Assembly: GCA_963924555.1 (NCBI GenBank)
Contig: OZ004589.1
Span: 2,480,001 to 2,544,000, forward strand
Length of the DNA: 64,000 bases
Reading direction: 5' to 3'
Source of the DNA: Crambe crambe
Taxonomy: Eukaryota; Porifera; Demospongiae; Poecilosclerida; Crambeidae
In this document: piece after piece, positions 24,901 through 37,445 of the stretch
Layout: every line of letters begins with the position of its first letter
Position numbering within the stretch: position 1 is the first letter of the stretch
The notes under the pieces: model-generated
What the model was told of the DNA's origin: nothing
Database searches by the model: none
What the model saw: only the letters and a program-made list of their open reading frames with translations
Made by a program: the position numbers and the translations under genes

Positions 24901-27900
24901 TCACTGTATTGATCTTTAGCAGAGTCAGGTTCTGCAATTGGTAAGAGACTTTGATGGGCATAGGTAGATGGTCTGCTCTACAGTGTTACATACTCATAGC
25001 ACTATAGCTATTAATTTGATTACCGTAAAAGGAACAAAGAAAATCTGAACAGAGAAACATTGAGGCTTGGTTGGCTGGTACAGGATGCCAGGATGTTGAA
25101 TCCAAGGGGTCTTGGATAATAAACAAGAAAACTAAGACACATTTCATCTGCCGTACTTTCTCCACCCTGTTAATGATTATGAGATTCATGACATTCATAC
25201 CTTATTTTGTTTGTTTATTTATTAAATAATTATGGCATATGGTAACTAGCTACACTTTTTTCAAACCCCAAGCAGCTTTAATAATCTTCAATAGCTATCG
25301 GTTTTATCTTACCACAGTGATCATAGATCTTCCAGTAGTTCTATAATTACACTTCAATATAAGAATATCACCCTAAAGAAAAAGTAAATAATATTTAGCA
25401 CTGCATGTAGCAATTATTTTACTGCAACCTTATAATGGGTGCATTAGAGAATTAACTTACAGGCAAAACTAGGCGTTGTTTTTGGAGATGAGTAAATTGT
25501 TGGAAGTTGGCATCATAGTTTCTATTTTGGTCAATGGGCTCTATCTCTTCCAACACTCCACAATTGGTGTTCATGCGATATTGCTGAATAATCAGCCCAT
25601 GTCCTGAATGGGGACGGAGAGGTAAGGAATTGATGACTTCTGTTTAAAATGGAATTTTCTTACCGGCTGAATGGGCATGAAAGAGGTTAGCAAAAATTCT
25701 AATTCCTCCTTCGGGAATGTGCTGCGTAATAAGTATACATAATTTTGTCACTGATTAACTTATTTCAACTCCAAAAAAATCAGTACCAAATAAACTACAT
25801 ATGCTAATTATGGTTACTAAAGGAAGGAAGTAAGGACTTTGTGTTACACTCCTGAAAGGTTATGGGGACTTTAAAAAACAACAACAACACCAATACAACA
25901 AGAACAACAACAACAACTGATTTTTCACATTGGCTAGTTCATAGGTGATGATGGCTGATAGAACTTGTGCTTACTTACAAATTAATCATACACTGGTTCC
26001 ACATACATTAATTTAGTAATATTCTACTTGGAAAAAGTGAGAATGCCATATAATTACATAGTTAAATACTGAGACTCTATCGTCCTGAGTATACATACGT
26101 ACAACATTCATTAATACATACACAGTCAGTATCCTGAGTAATATACATACGTAATCACAATATTAATACATACACGCTCGGAACACTGTAGAGAGCATAT
26201 TCCTGCAACTGTGTAATTCTCTGTATAGGGTGGAACAATCATTGCTTGTGTTATAGCATGGCCAAGGATGAAAATCCCAGCCCTCTTTGCTGGTTCTTTG
26301 AGTGTGTAGAAAAATCGGAAACCAGAATCATCAATCACATCTGGAGTGCAAAAAAGAGCAAGGTTTCCATTGTATTTGTAGCTATAGCTCTACGTATCTA
26401 GCCTACGTACCTGGCACATTAGTGGGATTGTCATAGTGAATTTCTAGCACCAAAAACTCTTCTTGTCCTGGACCTCCCACAGGGTAAGCTACTCCTTCAG
26501 GATAAATGAAATCCTGTGTGCAAAAAAGTAAGTGTACACTCATGGCGGCTAATTTATTCATGTCACTGTATAGATATATGTACGTATTTTAGACTCTCTA
26601 ATTACGCTGATTAATTTCTACCCATGTAGCTATATACCTCTCCTCCAACTGCCCAACTTCCGATTGGAAGTCCTTGCAATTGTCTACATTCTCTGATGGT
26701 ACTGACTGCACTGTCACAAGGCAATGAGCTACCCTCAGCACCTGCAACAATGGGAGCACTGCAGAGGTAGGCCGTCATGTGGTGGACGAAAGATCGAGGG
26801 TGAGATGAGATCATTGGAGATACCTATGTATGTATACGTACATATGTATGTATGTAAAACATGATGTGGAAATTCTTGAGCAGTCTGACTGCCAGATAGC
26901 TCTTGTACTTTACCTATTTACAGCTACGATGGCAAGAGTGGCATCAATTTCTAGATTATTAAGTTCTAACTATAAGCTAGCTAGTTAGCTAATTCTGATT
27001 AGTGTGATTTAGTTTAGTAGTACATTGTAATTAAAACCTAATTAGAGTAACTTACCCTATAAATATAATGTGTAGTGTCAATTAATTCTTGTGGGAGTCT
27101 GAAGCCTGCACACCAGTAGGTAGTGGAATTCACTGGTATGGTAACCTGCACGGATTAACACTTTTCAACTAATTGGTTGAAGGTGAGGACACTCTATGTA
27201 TCAGAGGTGGAGCTAGAGTGGAACCTCTGAGTAAAGCACACTTTGGGATCAGCCACTTTGTCCTCTATAGAGAGGTTGTCCTTTCTTGGAGGTATATTGT
27301 TATGGGAAAGGGGCCTGAAAGAGTGTCCTTTGGGAGGTTATCCTTTTCTTAGAGGGTCCTTTCTCGGAGGTACTAATGCTATGGTAAAGGGGCCCGAAAG
27401 AGTGTCCTTTATTGGGAGGTTGTCCTTTTTTTGGAGGGTGGTACTATTGCTATGGGAAAGGGGCCTGAAAGAGTGGGGAGGTTGTCCTTTTCTTAGAGGG
27501 TCCTTTCGCAGAGGTACTAATGCTATGGTAAAGGGGCCCGAAAGAGTGTCCTTTATTGGGAGGTTGTCCTTTTTTTGGAGGGTGGTACTATTGCTATGGG
27601 AAAGGGGCCTGAAAGAGTGGGGAGGTTGTCCTTTTCTTAGAGGGTCCTTTCTCGGAGGTACTAATGCTATGGGAAAGGGCCTGAAAGAGTGTCCTTTATT
27701 GGGAGGTTGTCCTTTTCTTGGAGGGTCCTTTATCGGAGGTTCCACTGTATACTATGATCATGACTGTGTATTTATTAGTAGCTGGTGATCTAGCCATCAC
27801 TCATTTGATACTCTAGACATAATCATGATAATTGAGACAGTGATGTCATGCAGACTGAAACAGTGATTTAATTAGTGTTGCGTACATTCGAGACAGTGAT

Positions 27901-29764
27901 GTCTAGTGAGGTTTCAATGGTGAGAGTGGAATTCCTGTTGGGTAGTCCCCCAATGAGGTTAACACTTGTTGAGCCTCGGGCATTGTGTATCATAGCATCA
28001 CTTCCAGAGGGATCACTAGGATCAGTAAAACTGAAGCTCCACACCACACGATCAGTAGATGACTATTATAAAAGCAATTATAATAGTATTTCTGTTTACT
28101 TGTTGCATTAATGGTGCAAAGATCATACCTACCAAAATTAATTATCTTGTTTAATTTTTGATTAAGAGCTACACATAACTTAAAATGGACATGTGATTTC
28201 AGCTGTGGCTGTCACTGTGTTTGGAGTTTATTAATAAGTCATGATCAGCTAATTACTTGTAGCATCTATAGGCATGACAGTGCCCACCATTTGTTGGCAA
28301 ACATACATACCACACCTTTAGGCAAAGTATCAAATACTGAAGATGATTAAGGCATAGGAAGGTCACTTTCCCTTAATGTCATAGCTACCTCTAAATGAGG
28401 GTAACCTCTCTCTACAAGGCTATCTTTATGCAGTGTATCCTTATTTTAAAGCCTACTTGTGGTTAAGATCAAAGTACCGCGTTTATTGTTTACATAGGCT
28501 GAGCCGGAGTGAGGTACTATTCATATTACCTAGGATGTGGTTAGGGCAATATCAGGACATTTCCATTGTATACGCAGCTAAACCATGCCTTACCCTTGTG
28601 CTCTACAGGATATATTGCCTTTGCAGGCACTGCCCTCAGGTGTCAGGTAATATAATTAGCCCTCATAGGTGCATGGCTTAACTACATATTACGTATCAGA
28701 GTCTAAGACTACAGTATGTACATAAATAGCTGATGATTATACATACGTACTGTGATATCCAAATCTTGACCATCACATGTAGTGTAATTTCTTGAAAACT
28801 CAAGAATGGTGAATCCATTTTCCTCTTCGCCATTTACTATGAACCAGTCTTGGCTGAGATCAATGGATGGGATGCGACGGTGTTCAGCATATCTATCCTA
28901 CAAATAACATTCAGAAAAAGTGCATAACTCCTTGGTCCATGCCTGGCTGTGAAGATACAGTAGACGCATGTTTGATTATAGCTACAATATTGTAACTAGC
29001 TACTTGGTAAACCTACTCTAACTTATTAGCTACAGTAGTACGGTAACCAATTGGCCACATTTTAAGGCCCCATATCTGAAGACCAGCTATAATTTCTCCT
29101 ATAGGTAAAAGTGTTCCATTTTCATTTTCGAGAATGCACAAATGGAAGAACTTTTTTTTTTGGTTTACACTTCTTGTTGGGGGGGGGGGGGGGGTCAGAA
29201 TTTATACCCTGGTGATGAATCCTTCCCTAAGTGCTGTAGAAATAATGGCTGCTGTAGAAAATTATAGCCATTGTAGTGTTGAGCCAGATAGATTGCTAGC
29301 TAGACTGTAGTGTTAAGCCAGAAAGATTGCTAGCTAGCTCTAATGAACAGAACTATAGCTAGCTACATAGCTCTTTTTGCAGCCATTCGGGAGTGCCAAT
29401 GAGTTAATTTAGGTGGTGCAATTTTTGAGTACCCCCTGAAATGGTCCCTACTAACTTGGTGAGCATTAGCTATTTGACTTACATGGAAGTATGTCTGTCC
29501 TCCATTAACCCATCCTATCACAACATCAGAGGCAGGCATCTGTCCATTGGGAGACAGTCCGAAGCCCACCCATCCAGTAGTGCTCACATTCACTGCAAAA
29601 TGAATGGACTGTGTCTCCCTGGTGAAGTTCCAGTGCAATCCATAGTACTGGTTGTTCTGGTCATACAGAACAAGACTGAATGGGTACTCCTGCAGATTAA
29701 CTGGTACAGCTCTAGCAAGACCTACTGTTAAACTGATCAGCAATAAAAGAGTTGAAGACTCCAT
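21935..29764 (-). CDS. DBH/MOXD1-like copper monooxygenase fused to membrane helix and repeated phosphotyrosine tail
   Basis: Fourteen exons, 1323 residues: 29483-29764, 28751-28897, 27886-28062, 27056-27145, 26638-26823, 26411-26513, 26174-26340, 25664-25721, 25461-25603, 25313-25372, 25024-25166, 24877-24975, 24478-24640, 21935-24088. All junctions keep frame. A signal peptide leads into a DOMON domain (GWVGFGLSPNG), then the two copper type II ascorbate-dependent monooxygenase domains. Copper ligands are present: HHM (H246, H247), EIHYDNP (H320), FHAHSAG (H399, H401) and STADEMC (M480), with spacing like dopamine beta-hydroxylase. Such enzymes hydroxylate small amines or peptides in the secretory pathway or outside the cell. 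Unusually, a stalk of six 7-residue (T/S)xPDGIT units (about 657-698), a helix (about 719-746) and a 577-residue tail follow. The tail repeats FYEEIPGP and SGYVNAAVITEV. Its C-terminus resembles the array receptors (NAAYNQV, ENAAYGEL). Catalysis, substrate and signalling are inferred. Confidence 0.85.
22262..23425 (-). repeat. Coding tandem repeat of the tyrosine-motif tail
   Basis: Six to seven units of about 195 bp (one shortened) are highly similar at DNA level. Each encodes an acidic YEEI/YEDI motif followed about 42 residues later by an SGYVNA/SGYANA motif. One unit (around 22620-22670) is shortened and lacks the YEEI tyrosine (SSHEEIPGP). The near-identical DNA points to recent internal duplication. 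Confidence 0.85.
23817..23945 (-). repeat. 21-bp coding minisatellite in the stalk
   Basis: Six units of GGTGTGATCCCATCAGGTGC type encode repeated (T/S)APDGIT in the extracellular stalk, just outside the membrane helix. Such Pro/Thr-rich units usually act as spacer and O-glycosylation sites. Confidence 0.85.
24800..24834. repeat. Poly-C simple tract in intron
   Basis: A run of C residues broken by two A residues, in the intron between the exons at 24877 and 24640. It is not coding. Confidence 0.9.
27243..27745. repeat. Intronic minisatellite built from a dispersed GAGGTTGTCCTTT repeat
   Basis: Units of the form GAGGTTGTCCTTTTCTTAGA followed by GGGAAAGGGGCCTGAAAGAG recur with a higher-order period of about 144 bp. 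The flanking start (GTGGAACCTCT at 27220) matches a single-copy relative at about 41990-42115, so one dispersed repeat was locally amplified. Open frames on both strands through it are by-products of the periodicity. It lies in the intron between exons 27056-27145 and 27886-28062. Confidence 0.85.
29179..29194. repeat. Poly-G tract in intron 1 of the monooxygenase gene
   Basis: Simple run of G. Nearby, at about 29270-29335, a short unit AAGATTGCTAGCTAG is tandemly duplicated. Confidence 0.85.
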
Positions 29765-30200
29765 TTAGTATAGCTTTTACAGGATAGCTAGGTAGATACG
29801 TATGTATTAATTAGCTATAGCTAGGTAGTGTAGTATATTGTATGAAATTGTTATGTTCCTCATTTTTTTTATGCACGTAGTCAGACAAAGAGATAGACTC
29901 ATCAGCCAACACAAATATCAGCCAACACAAACAACTAATGAGTGATCACATCCTGTAAGTTAAACCCACTTCAGCTAGCTAAATATAGCCATCTGAGTTT
30001 GAATGCTATAGCTAAGCTATGGATAGAACATTTTTGTTTTTGTAAACATGTCATTTTGTTATTACATTTTGTGGTTTCTGGAATTTCATTTTATAGTAAT
30101 AATAATTATTAAGCTAGCTATTATTAAACTGGGCATGCATTTGCAGTAGCTAAGTGCAGTGGATCTTCAAGCTGAGGTTTGTGATCAGACATTGTCAAGA
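29765..30200. promoter_or_regulatory. Divergent intergenic promoter region (monooxygenase / RPTP1)
   Basis: Only 436 bp separate the two opposed start codons. A homologous stretch containing AATGAGTGATCACATCCTGT lies at 50284-50320 beside the duplicated pair. Its retention in both copies, with few other conserved words, suggests a shared bidirectional promoter or enhancer. No TATA box is convincing by eye. Confidence 0.5.
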
Positions 30201-33200
30201 ATGAAGCTCCTTTTTCTAATAATTATTTTCGGATGGAATATTGGCTGTTATTATGGAGAAGGTACGTATGTAAGAACTCCAAAATGGATATTATTAGCTA
30301 TAGCTAGCAAATAAAAATAACAGTTCAAACATAGCTAGCTAATTAATGTACTTTTTTTATAGCCATGATGCATGGTTCTCTCCCTTAAATACATGACTCT
30401 ACGTATCTTCACATCACAATACACACAGGCATACATAGCTACTACGTATAACTTAGAGGCTATGTACGTATATATGGCTTACTAGCTGCTGTATGAGATT
30501 TAAAGAACCTATTAGTCTATACAAGGTTTCATCTAAGGAGGGGTGGGTACAGGGGAAGCTTCAACCCTCCCCCCTTCAAGAGGCCCAACTTAATTCCCCC
30601 CCCCCCCCCCCCCCCCACAAAAAAAAAACAAAAAACAACAATAATTTGATAGAGCTTATAAAATTAATCATACCATCTAGCTAGTACATAGTGAGTTTTG
30701 AGTTTTGTTCCACTTAACTAAGAATTAGCTACAGGTAGAAAAAAAATTGATTTTCCATACATAGTATACAGTATAGCTAGCTATGTAATATTATACTCTC
30801 TACCCTTGAAAGGAAAGAATGCTATTTTTTCCCAATTAAAAAAATGATCAACAGAATATGACTGCAGCTAGCTAGCTCATACCACTAGCTAACTAGCTAT
30901 GTATTTTTTCAAACTGTTGACATGTATAGCTAGTTATACAATCACTATAATAGTGTATGATTCTATAGCTAGCTATAGCTTATCAATACTGCATTGCCAA
31001 CTAAACTGTTTTTGTAAATTGAATACTTGCATTTATAAATAACAATAGAGTGATCAAAATTAATAGCTGAAAAGTAAAAAAATTACATACCAAGTAGCTA
31101 TAGTTACATACGTAGTTAAGCTACCAAGTAGAAAAAAGAAAGTGATGTAATGTAATTAATATATGTAATGTAATGTAATGTAATGTAATGTAATGTAATG
31201 TGACGTAATGTGATGTAATGTAACGTAATTTAATAAAAATAATCAAAGCGCATATTTTTTCCCTGCGTACCACAGAGCTTCGCGGATCTCTTCATGCTAT
31301 TAACTTAGAGCACCTAACTCTACTTCAGTTTGGACAGCGCATCAGGTCAGAAATTCTACGTACTATAGTCTCAGACGATCATGAGGTTTGTACACTCTGG
31401 TCTCGCTGTTTGCTCTCAGACACTCACAGTCATTAGCTTGCCCAGCTTTCTTACCTAGCTACAAGGTCAAGGTCATGTGCATGACTATTTGCACATGCTA
31501 TTAATAAGGTATACGTACCATAGTTGCCTTTGGCACTGTGCCTCGGCACTCTGGTGCTAAGGCAAAAAAAAACATAGATTGTAAGAAGTAAATTCTTATT
31601 GCCTGTTCTTTTCTACTTGGTATGCGTTCGTTTGACTCTTGGAAAACTCTTGGGAAAAAAAACAACAAATTTTGTGGGGAAAATTTTTGATTTTGAAAAT
31701 TAATAGCTACATGCAAGAACAAGCTATTAGCAAACATATAATTGCTCTCGTTTGTATGTATGCCCCACCCACAGAAACTATATTATAGTTTCTGTGGGTG
31801 GGGCATACATACAAACGAGAGCAATATATGTGGAATTCAATGTAATTAATACAGGAATTCGGAATGTGAATGACACATGATTTATCAAATTAATTTTTCT
31901 AGCAAATTCGACGATTAAAATGTGGAAAGACAAGCACACTTCCTCCCACACCTACTCTACCTTCCCCTCCAAAACTGACTCCCTCCACACTCTACTGACG
32001 CTGTCTCCCACCACACTTCCACTAACACTATCTCTTACCTCAACTCCACTAATGCTGTCTCCCACCACACCTCTACTAACTCTGTCTCCCATCACACCTC
32101 TGTCACCCACCACACTTCCACTAACACTATCTTTTACCTCAACTCCACTAATGCTGTCTCCCACCACACCTCCGCTAACTCTGTCTCCGATCACACCTCC
32201 ACTAACACTGTCACCCACCACACCTTTCATGATGTTATCTCAGACCCCAACTACATTTCCCACCACAACTGCATCTCTCACTGCACCTCCTCCAGTCACA
32301 ACTCCAACTTCACCTTCCCTATTAGGCGGTAATATAGTTGGCTGGCTGCATGGTATAATGGTCCAGATATAGCTAGCTAAATGTTAGGTACTGCATTTCA
32401 CAGGAATAGGAAAGGCAATAATTAGCTAGTTATACGTATGTATATAGGTTAGCCTCAGTCCCAGACCTTTTACCCTATGCACGATAGAATAAGGCTCCAT
32501 TTCTAAAATGGTCAATTGAATATCCACAGAAATTTCCTACTCTATACTCCAGGCTTACAAGGGATTTAGCTCCATAGAAAAATGTATTAGCTAGGGCATG
32601 ATAAACTTACTACTGTGGTGAAATCTCACAATTACCTTTACATGTATGTGTAGCTATAGTCACAGATATAATTATTATCATATACCATTTAGCTTGCGAA
32701 GCTTGATAACCTGTGGAGTTGTTGATAAATTTATTATAGCTATGTAATAAGTTCAAGTATAGCTATATTATTCAGAACTTGCTTTGGCTGGTGCAATTGC
32801 TATTGGAATACTGGTACTCCTACTAATGCTGATTTGTGTGATTGTGTCAGTGATATTCAAGTAAGTGAAGAAAGAATACGTGTTATCATTATTAGCTATT
32901 ATGGTAAATTGCACCATTATTAATCTTCTAGTGGAACAACAACCAATTTGAAACTTGCTGCTACCCTCTTTGTAATAATATTATTATAGATGCCGAAACA
33001 AAAGAGGAAAGAATTCCTTAGTGGAGAAACGATCTTCTCATTCTAAAGAAGATGGAATGAACTCAGAGTTTAAAAAAAGTGTAGGTATTGAGCTAGAAGA
33101 AATATCGACTAATGAAGAAATTGAGAGGAGTGAATGCATTTATGAAAATTCTGCATATTGTAAGTGCTAGCTAGTTGTATACATAGTATGAAATAATTTC

Positions 33201-36200
33201 TTTTTTTGCTATGATTATACAGTTAAAGATCACATGAAGCTTATACCAGTTGATGAATTTGGGGAACATGTCCAGCACATGCATACAGACAGGGACAAGT
33301 GGTTTGAAATGGAATATAGTGTATGTACTTACTGAAGAGTATAGACACTACTATAAAGTATAGCTTGTAACTAATACACATACATACTCCCTGCATTGAA
33401 GCAAGTTTCTCTTTCACCATGTTAGGATGTGGAAAATTCACCCCAAGCTGACTATAGTATATCTCAAGTGACCGAAAACCGAAATCGTAATCGTTTTGGA
33501 AACATCTTCCCTTGTAAGCCAGAGAATTAGGCTGTTTAAATGCCCTACAAGCATAACATTCACATTCTCTATAATATTATGCAGATGATTTCAATCGAGT
33601 GGTCCTGAAGACTCTACCAGGAGTGGACCATTCAGACTACATTAATGCCAGCTATATTGATGTCAGTATAAAGCCAATTAACCATTACTACAAGTAGCTA
33701 GCTACATATGAGTCTATCTGCATAATCTATGATTTGAAACTTCAGTTATGTATATGCAGGGATACAAGAGAAAGAATGTGTATATTGGAGCACAGGGTAC
33801 GTGTGAAGCTATCTCTATAATAGCAATATCATTATTGAAATGCATGACTATAATAAAAGGTCCGATGAGAAATTCAGTGGAGGATTTTTGGCGAATGATT
33901 TGGGAGCAGCATATCCCTACTATTGTTATGCTCACAAGGGTTTTTGAAGGCAAGGTATGTTCTAGGGAACTGAGTCTCAGTTAAATAAACAATTTCTTGT
34001 TGAACCCAAGAAACTATGTGTAGCTAACTACAGCAGGCTATGTCATGTAGCTATGTGTTCTCTTAATTTCAGAAAAAGTGTGAGGAATACTGGCCTAGAA
34101 ATGCAGATCAACCATTTATTCCAGCTCCTGGAAGTACTTTGTGTGTGGAGTTTGATTCCATGACTACCTTGGCTGAATTTGCCATAAGAAAAATGACAGT
34201 CACTAAAGTGAGTCAATTAAATTAGCATGGGACCCATTATTTTTTATGTGACTGGTCACTATAATTATGATGATATAATATATATAATTGTAGTAATAAC
34301 AGCATTTATTAGTCACAAAATTTTCACTGAAAGAAATTGGGATCCATCCAAGTGACTCACTAGCTACATCACCCTATAACTAATGCTAATCTAATACTGC
34401 AGTGACATAATCATTAAGTAGCTAGCTAGCTGTAAATGTATAGCTAATCATGATGCTTAACAAAATAATTTATGAACTGCTCTCACCTTCTCCTTCCCCT
34501 CACCCCATTAATCTTCACCCCCACAGAGTGATGAGGCCATGGCCCCACCTCTTGAAGTCACCATGTTCCATTATGTGGCATGGCCTGATCATGGAGTCCC
34601 TTCCAATGCAGTCTCCATGATCAACTTCATTAGGAGAGTGAGAAAGACCCATCCTTACTCCAAGGAGGACCTGCTACTGGTGCACTGCAGTGCTGGTGTG
34701 GGGAGGACAGGGACCTTCATCACACTGGACTATATGCTGGAGAGGATCAAGAATGAGAACACCATCAACATCCACGAGTTTGTGTGCAACCTGAGGAAGC
34801 AGAGAGTGCTAATGGTGCAGACACTGGTTAGCTACTAAAAATAAGGATGATGTCAATCAATTTTTAAAATTATAACTCCAATGATACAGTCTCAGTATAT
34901 CTTCATTCATAATGCTTTGGATGAGCTGTTCACTTGTGGGGAGACAGAGATAGAAGCTACCAACATGAGAGTTGCTGTAAGCCAACTCAACAGGACTGTT
35001 CAGTCAGGAATTGGAACTGGTTTCCAGAAACAGTATGAGGTACAGTAACAGTACATGGGAATGTTTAGCTGATACATTATGTATGTAGGAATTAATCAAC
35101 TCTTCTTCATGCCTTCAGATTTTGGGTAAAGTTTCTTGTAAAATTCTTGATCTTGACTGCTCTGATGCCACTAGTGAGTACAATATCTCAAAGAATCGCT
35201 ACCAAGAAAAGATTCCTTGTAAGTAGTGTAGTAGATAAAAATCTAAATCTGAATAATTATAAAAATATGCAGATAACCACAGTCAAGTGCATCTTAAGCA
35301 TTCAGCAGCACAGGGATCTGATTACATCAATGCCAGCTTTGTTGAGGTATTTTGATAACTATAGTCCACTGTAATGTTTTGCTACACTGAAGACACACTG
35401 TATATAGGGTTACAGACAGAAGAGGGCATACATTGCTACTCAGGGACCACTCCCACACACTGTTAATGACTTCTGGAGGATGGTTTGGGAACGGGAGGTG
35501 AAATGCATTATCGTGTTGTGCAGGACTGAAGAGAAGGGAGAGGTAATTATGCATGGGTGGGCTGAAATTTATTTGAATGTAAAGCATTACCTGAAAGTGA
35601 TGAAAAGCTTAGCCATCATAGCTAATAATATTTTGGTTCAATATATAGGAAGTGTGTCACCAGTATTGGCCAAAAGTTAAAGGAGACAGTGAAACTTTTG
35701 GCAAGTGTACAGTCACACTAACTTCGCAGGAAAACAATAATGACTACATAATCAGGAAGATGGAGATATCATCATCAGAGAATCACTCCAGGATGTCTGT
35801 CTCACAGAGTGGGTTTACTGTTACCCAGTTCCAGTATGCAGTATGGCCAGAAGATAGAGTCCCTCTAGTGACCACATCCCTGTTGGAGATAATTAACTTG
35901 GTACAGAAGGTTCAGATGGGATCAGGAAATAAAGCAATAGTTGTCATGTGCAAGTAAGTTTTAGAGTATAGCTATATTCTAACCCAGAAAAGATTCTAGA
36001 TAAAGTAGAATGTTTGAGGATGCACAATGAGTAGATTAATTTAAGTATTGAATAAAAACTAAAGTGAAGGTGGCAAATAATTAGATCACACAGATGCAAC
36101 ATGACATGTCAACAGTTGTTTTATTTCATGTAGTGATGGAGTTGGTCGGACTGGTGCCTTCATCACCATTCATGCTCAGATGGAACGCATGAAGGCAGAG

Positions 36201-36518
36201 GCTGTGGTCAACATCTTCCAGTTTATCAAAGCCATCAGGATCCAGAGAGCGGGATTGGTCTCAAACAAGGTACGTACATGATTATGATAATGTCCCAGTC
36301 AATCATAAGATAAACTTGTCAAATGAGGACTTCTAGCTGCACATAGTCTTTTCATTGCCACTGAGACCTTATAGCTACCTAGTGAAAAAGTGCAGAAATA
36401 ATTCCTATTCAATTTTTGATATCATTGAATTTAGGAGCACTTTGAGTTCTGTCATCAGGTATTGGCTGATTTTTTGGATGGCTTTGACACATATGCTAAC
36501 TTCAAGGAGATCATATAG
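30201..36518 (+). CDS. Receptor-type protein tyrosine phosphatase RPTP1 (mucin-like ectodomain, tandem PTP domains)
   Basis: Eighteen exons, 851 residues: 30201-30261, 31903-32328, 32776-32860, 32990-33159, 33223-33320, 33426-33513, 33585-33661, 33760-33796, 33860-33954, 34073-34207, 34527-34826, 34890-35039, 35119-35218, 35273-35346, 35408-35542, 35649-35953, 36134-36269, 36435-36518. The order is signal peptide, Thr/Pro/Ser-rich mucin-like stalk (21-162), membrane helix (about 163-190), then D1 and D2 phosphatase domains. D1 is complete: NRNRNRF, WPDHG (443-447), [11 protein letters not shown] with Cys478, and a QYIFIH Q-loop segment. It should dephosphorylate phosphotyrosine inside the membrane. 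D2 has WPE and VMCNDGVGRTG, so it is probably weak or regulatory. The stalk start is read in a different frame from RPTP2, restored by a compensating length change. It lacks the Ig-like modules of RPTP2. Confidence 0.88.
30595..30617. repeat. Poly-C tract followed by A-rich stretch
   Basis: Simple C run in RPTP1 intron 1, with no coding role; the open frame across it is spurious. Confidence 0.85.
31161..31229. repeat. (TAATG)n microsatellite
   Basis: About twelve units of TAATG, the last few varied to GACGT and TAACG, in RPTP1 intron 1. Confidence 0.9.
31235..31352. repeat. Dispersed repeat copy (inverted partner at 50750-50866)
   Basis: AATAATCAAAGCGCATATTT through GGACAGCGCATCAGGTCAG is the reverse complement, with mismatches, of 50750-50866. 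Both copies lie upstream of or in intron 1 of the two phosphatase genes, but in opposite orientation. It is an unclassified interspersed repeat. Confidence 0.7.
31741..31825. repeat. Perfect 85-bp palindrome
   Basis: Two exactly complementary 42-base arms around a single central T (left arm starts ATTGCTCTCGTTTGTATG). The right arm plus its flank matches the lead-in to the mucin exons of RPTP2 (GGGTGGGGCATACATA at about 51870). It therefore probably arose by inverted duplication of local intron sequence rather than by transposition. Confidence 0.92.
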
Positions 36519-37305
36519 ATATTACTGATAATAATAGCAAGTTTTATATACATAGCTACATAATATACCTCTTGTCCCTTTAGTCTAAGAGTGATAATTA
36601 TTTTTTATATTTATTATTATTGACCTAGTATTACTATTATAATAGCTAATCTGAAATTAACTATTCGTGTGTTATGGATTGCAGGAACCATGCATGTTTT
36701 ATGTAACATTATCAGAGAGAGCGGTAACTCTCTCTATGTAGGGATGACGCGGATGGCTGTGCATGCCGCCTATAGACTAATTCTATAGTTCCCCCACTTA
36801 ACTAAAGCTACTGTGAATGATTACTAGAGCCTACTACAAAGTGCAGACCAAGTTTCAGGACCAGAGAGGTTACCATTTCAGAAATACGGCAAGCAGTTAA
36901 ATCACTGGATTATTATTTTTTGCTTTCTTCTTACCGGTGTCACGTAAATTTAGGGACCCCATAAATTTGGGGACCCCGACCCCAAAATTATTGTAAAATC
37001 AGGGTCCCCCCTGTAAAATTAGGGACCCCATGCATGTTCAATTATCAACGCGCGCCCATTCACGCATGCGTATGCCAGCTTTGAAGGCTTTGAAAAGGGT
37101 GACAAACATAGCCCTAAGAAAAAGGTGCAAGTTTTTCATGGTGAAGGAGGCTGATCTGTACTGGTGGGTTAACTGGGGCATAATAGTTGTAAATTCTAGT
37201 CTACCATAATAAAACAATAATATTAGTTGCATGCTAGCCTTGTTTTATGATAATATTATATATACGTAGCTATAGCTATGAGCCCTTAGTCTTATATATT
37301 GATCA

Positions 37306-37445
<140 letters not shown>

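Noticed and set aside
27243-27788. Repeat protein or CRISPR-like array
   Set aside because: Degenerate tandem units without unique spacers, on a eukaryotic intron background; a minisatellite. Both strands are open only because of the periodicity.
31952-32230. Minus-strand Gly-Val-Ser repeat frames opposite the mucin exons (also 51863-52156 and 53341-53736)
   Set aside because: Antisense shadows of Thr/Pro/Ser-rich coding sequence; the sense strand has matching phases and homologous exons.
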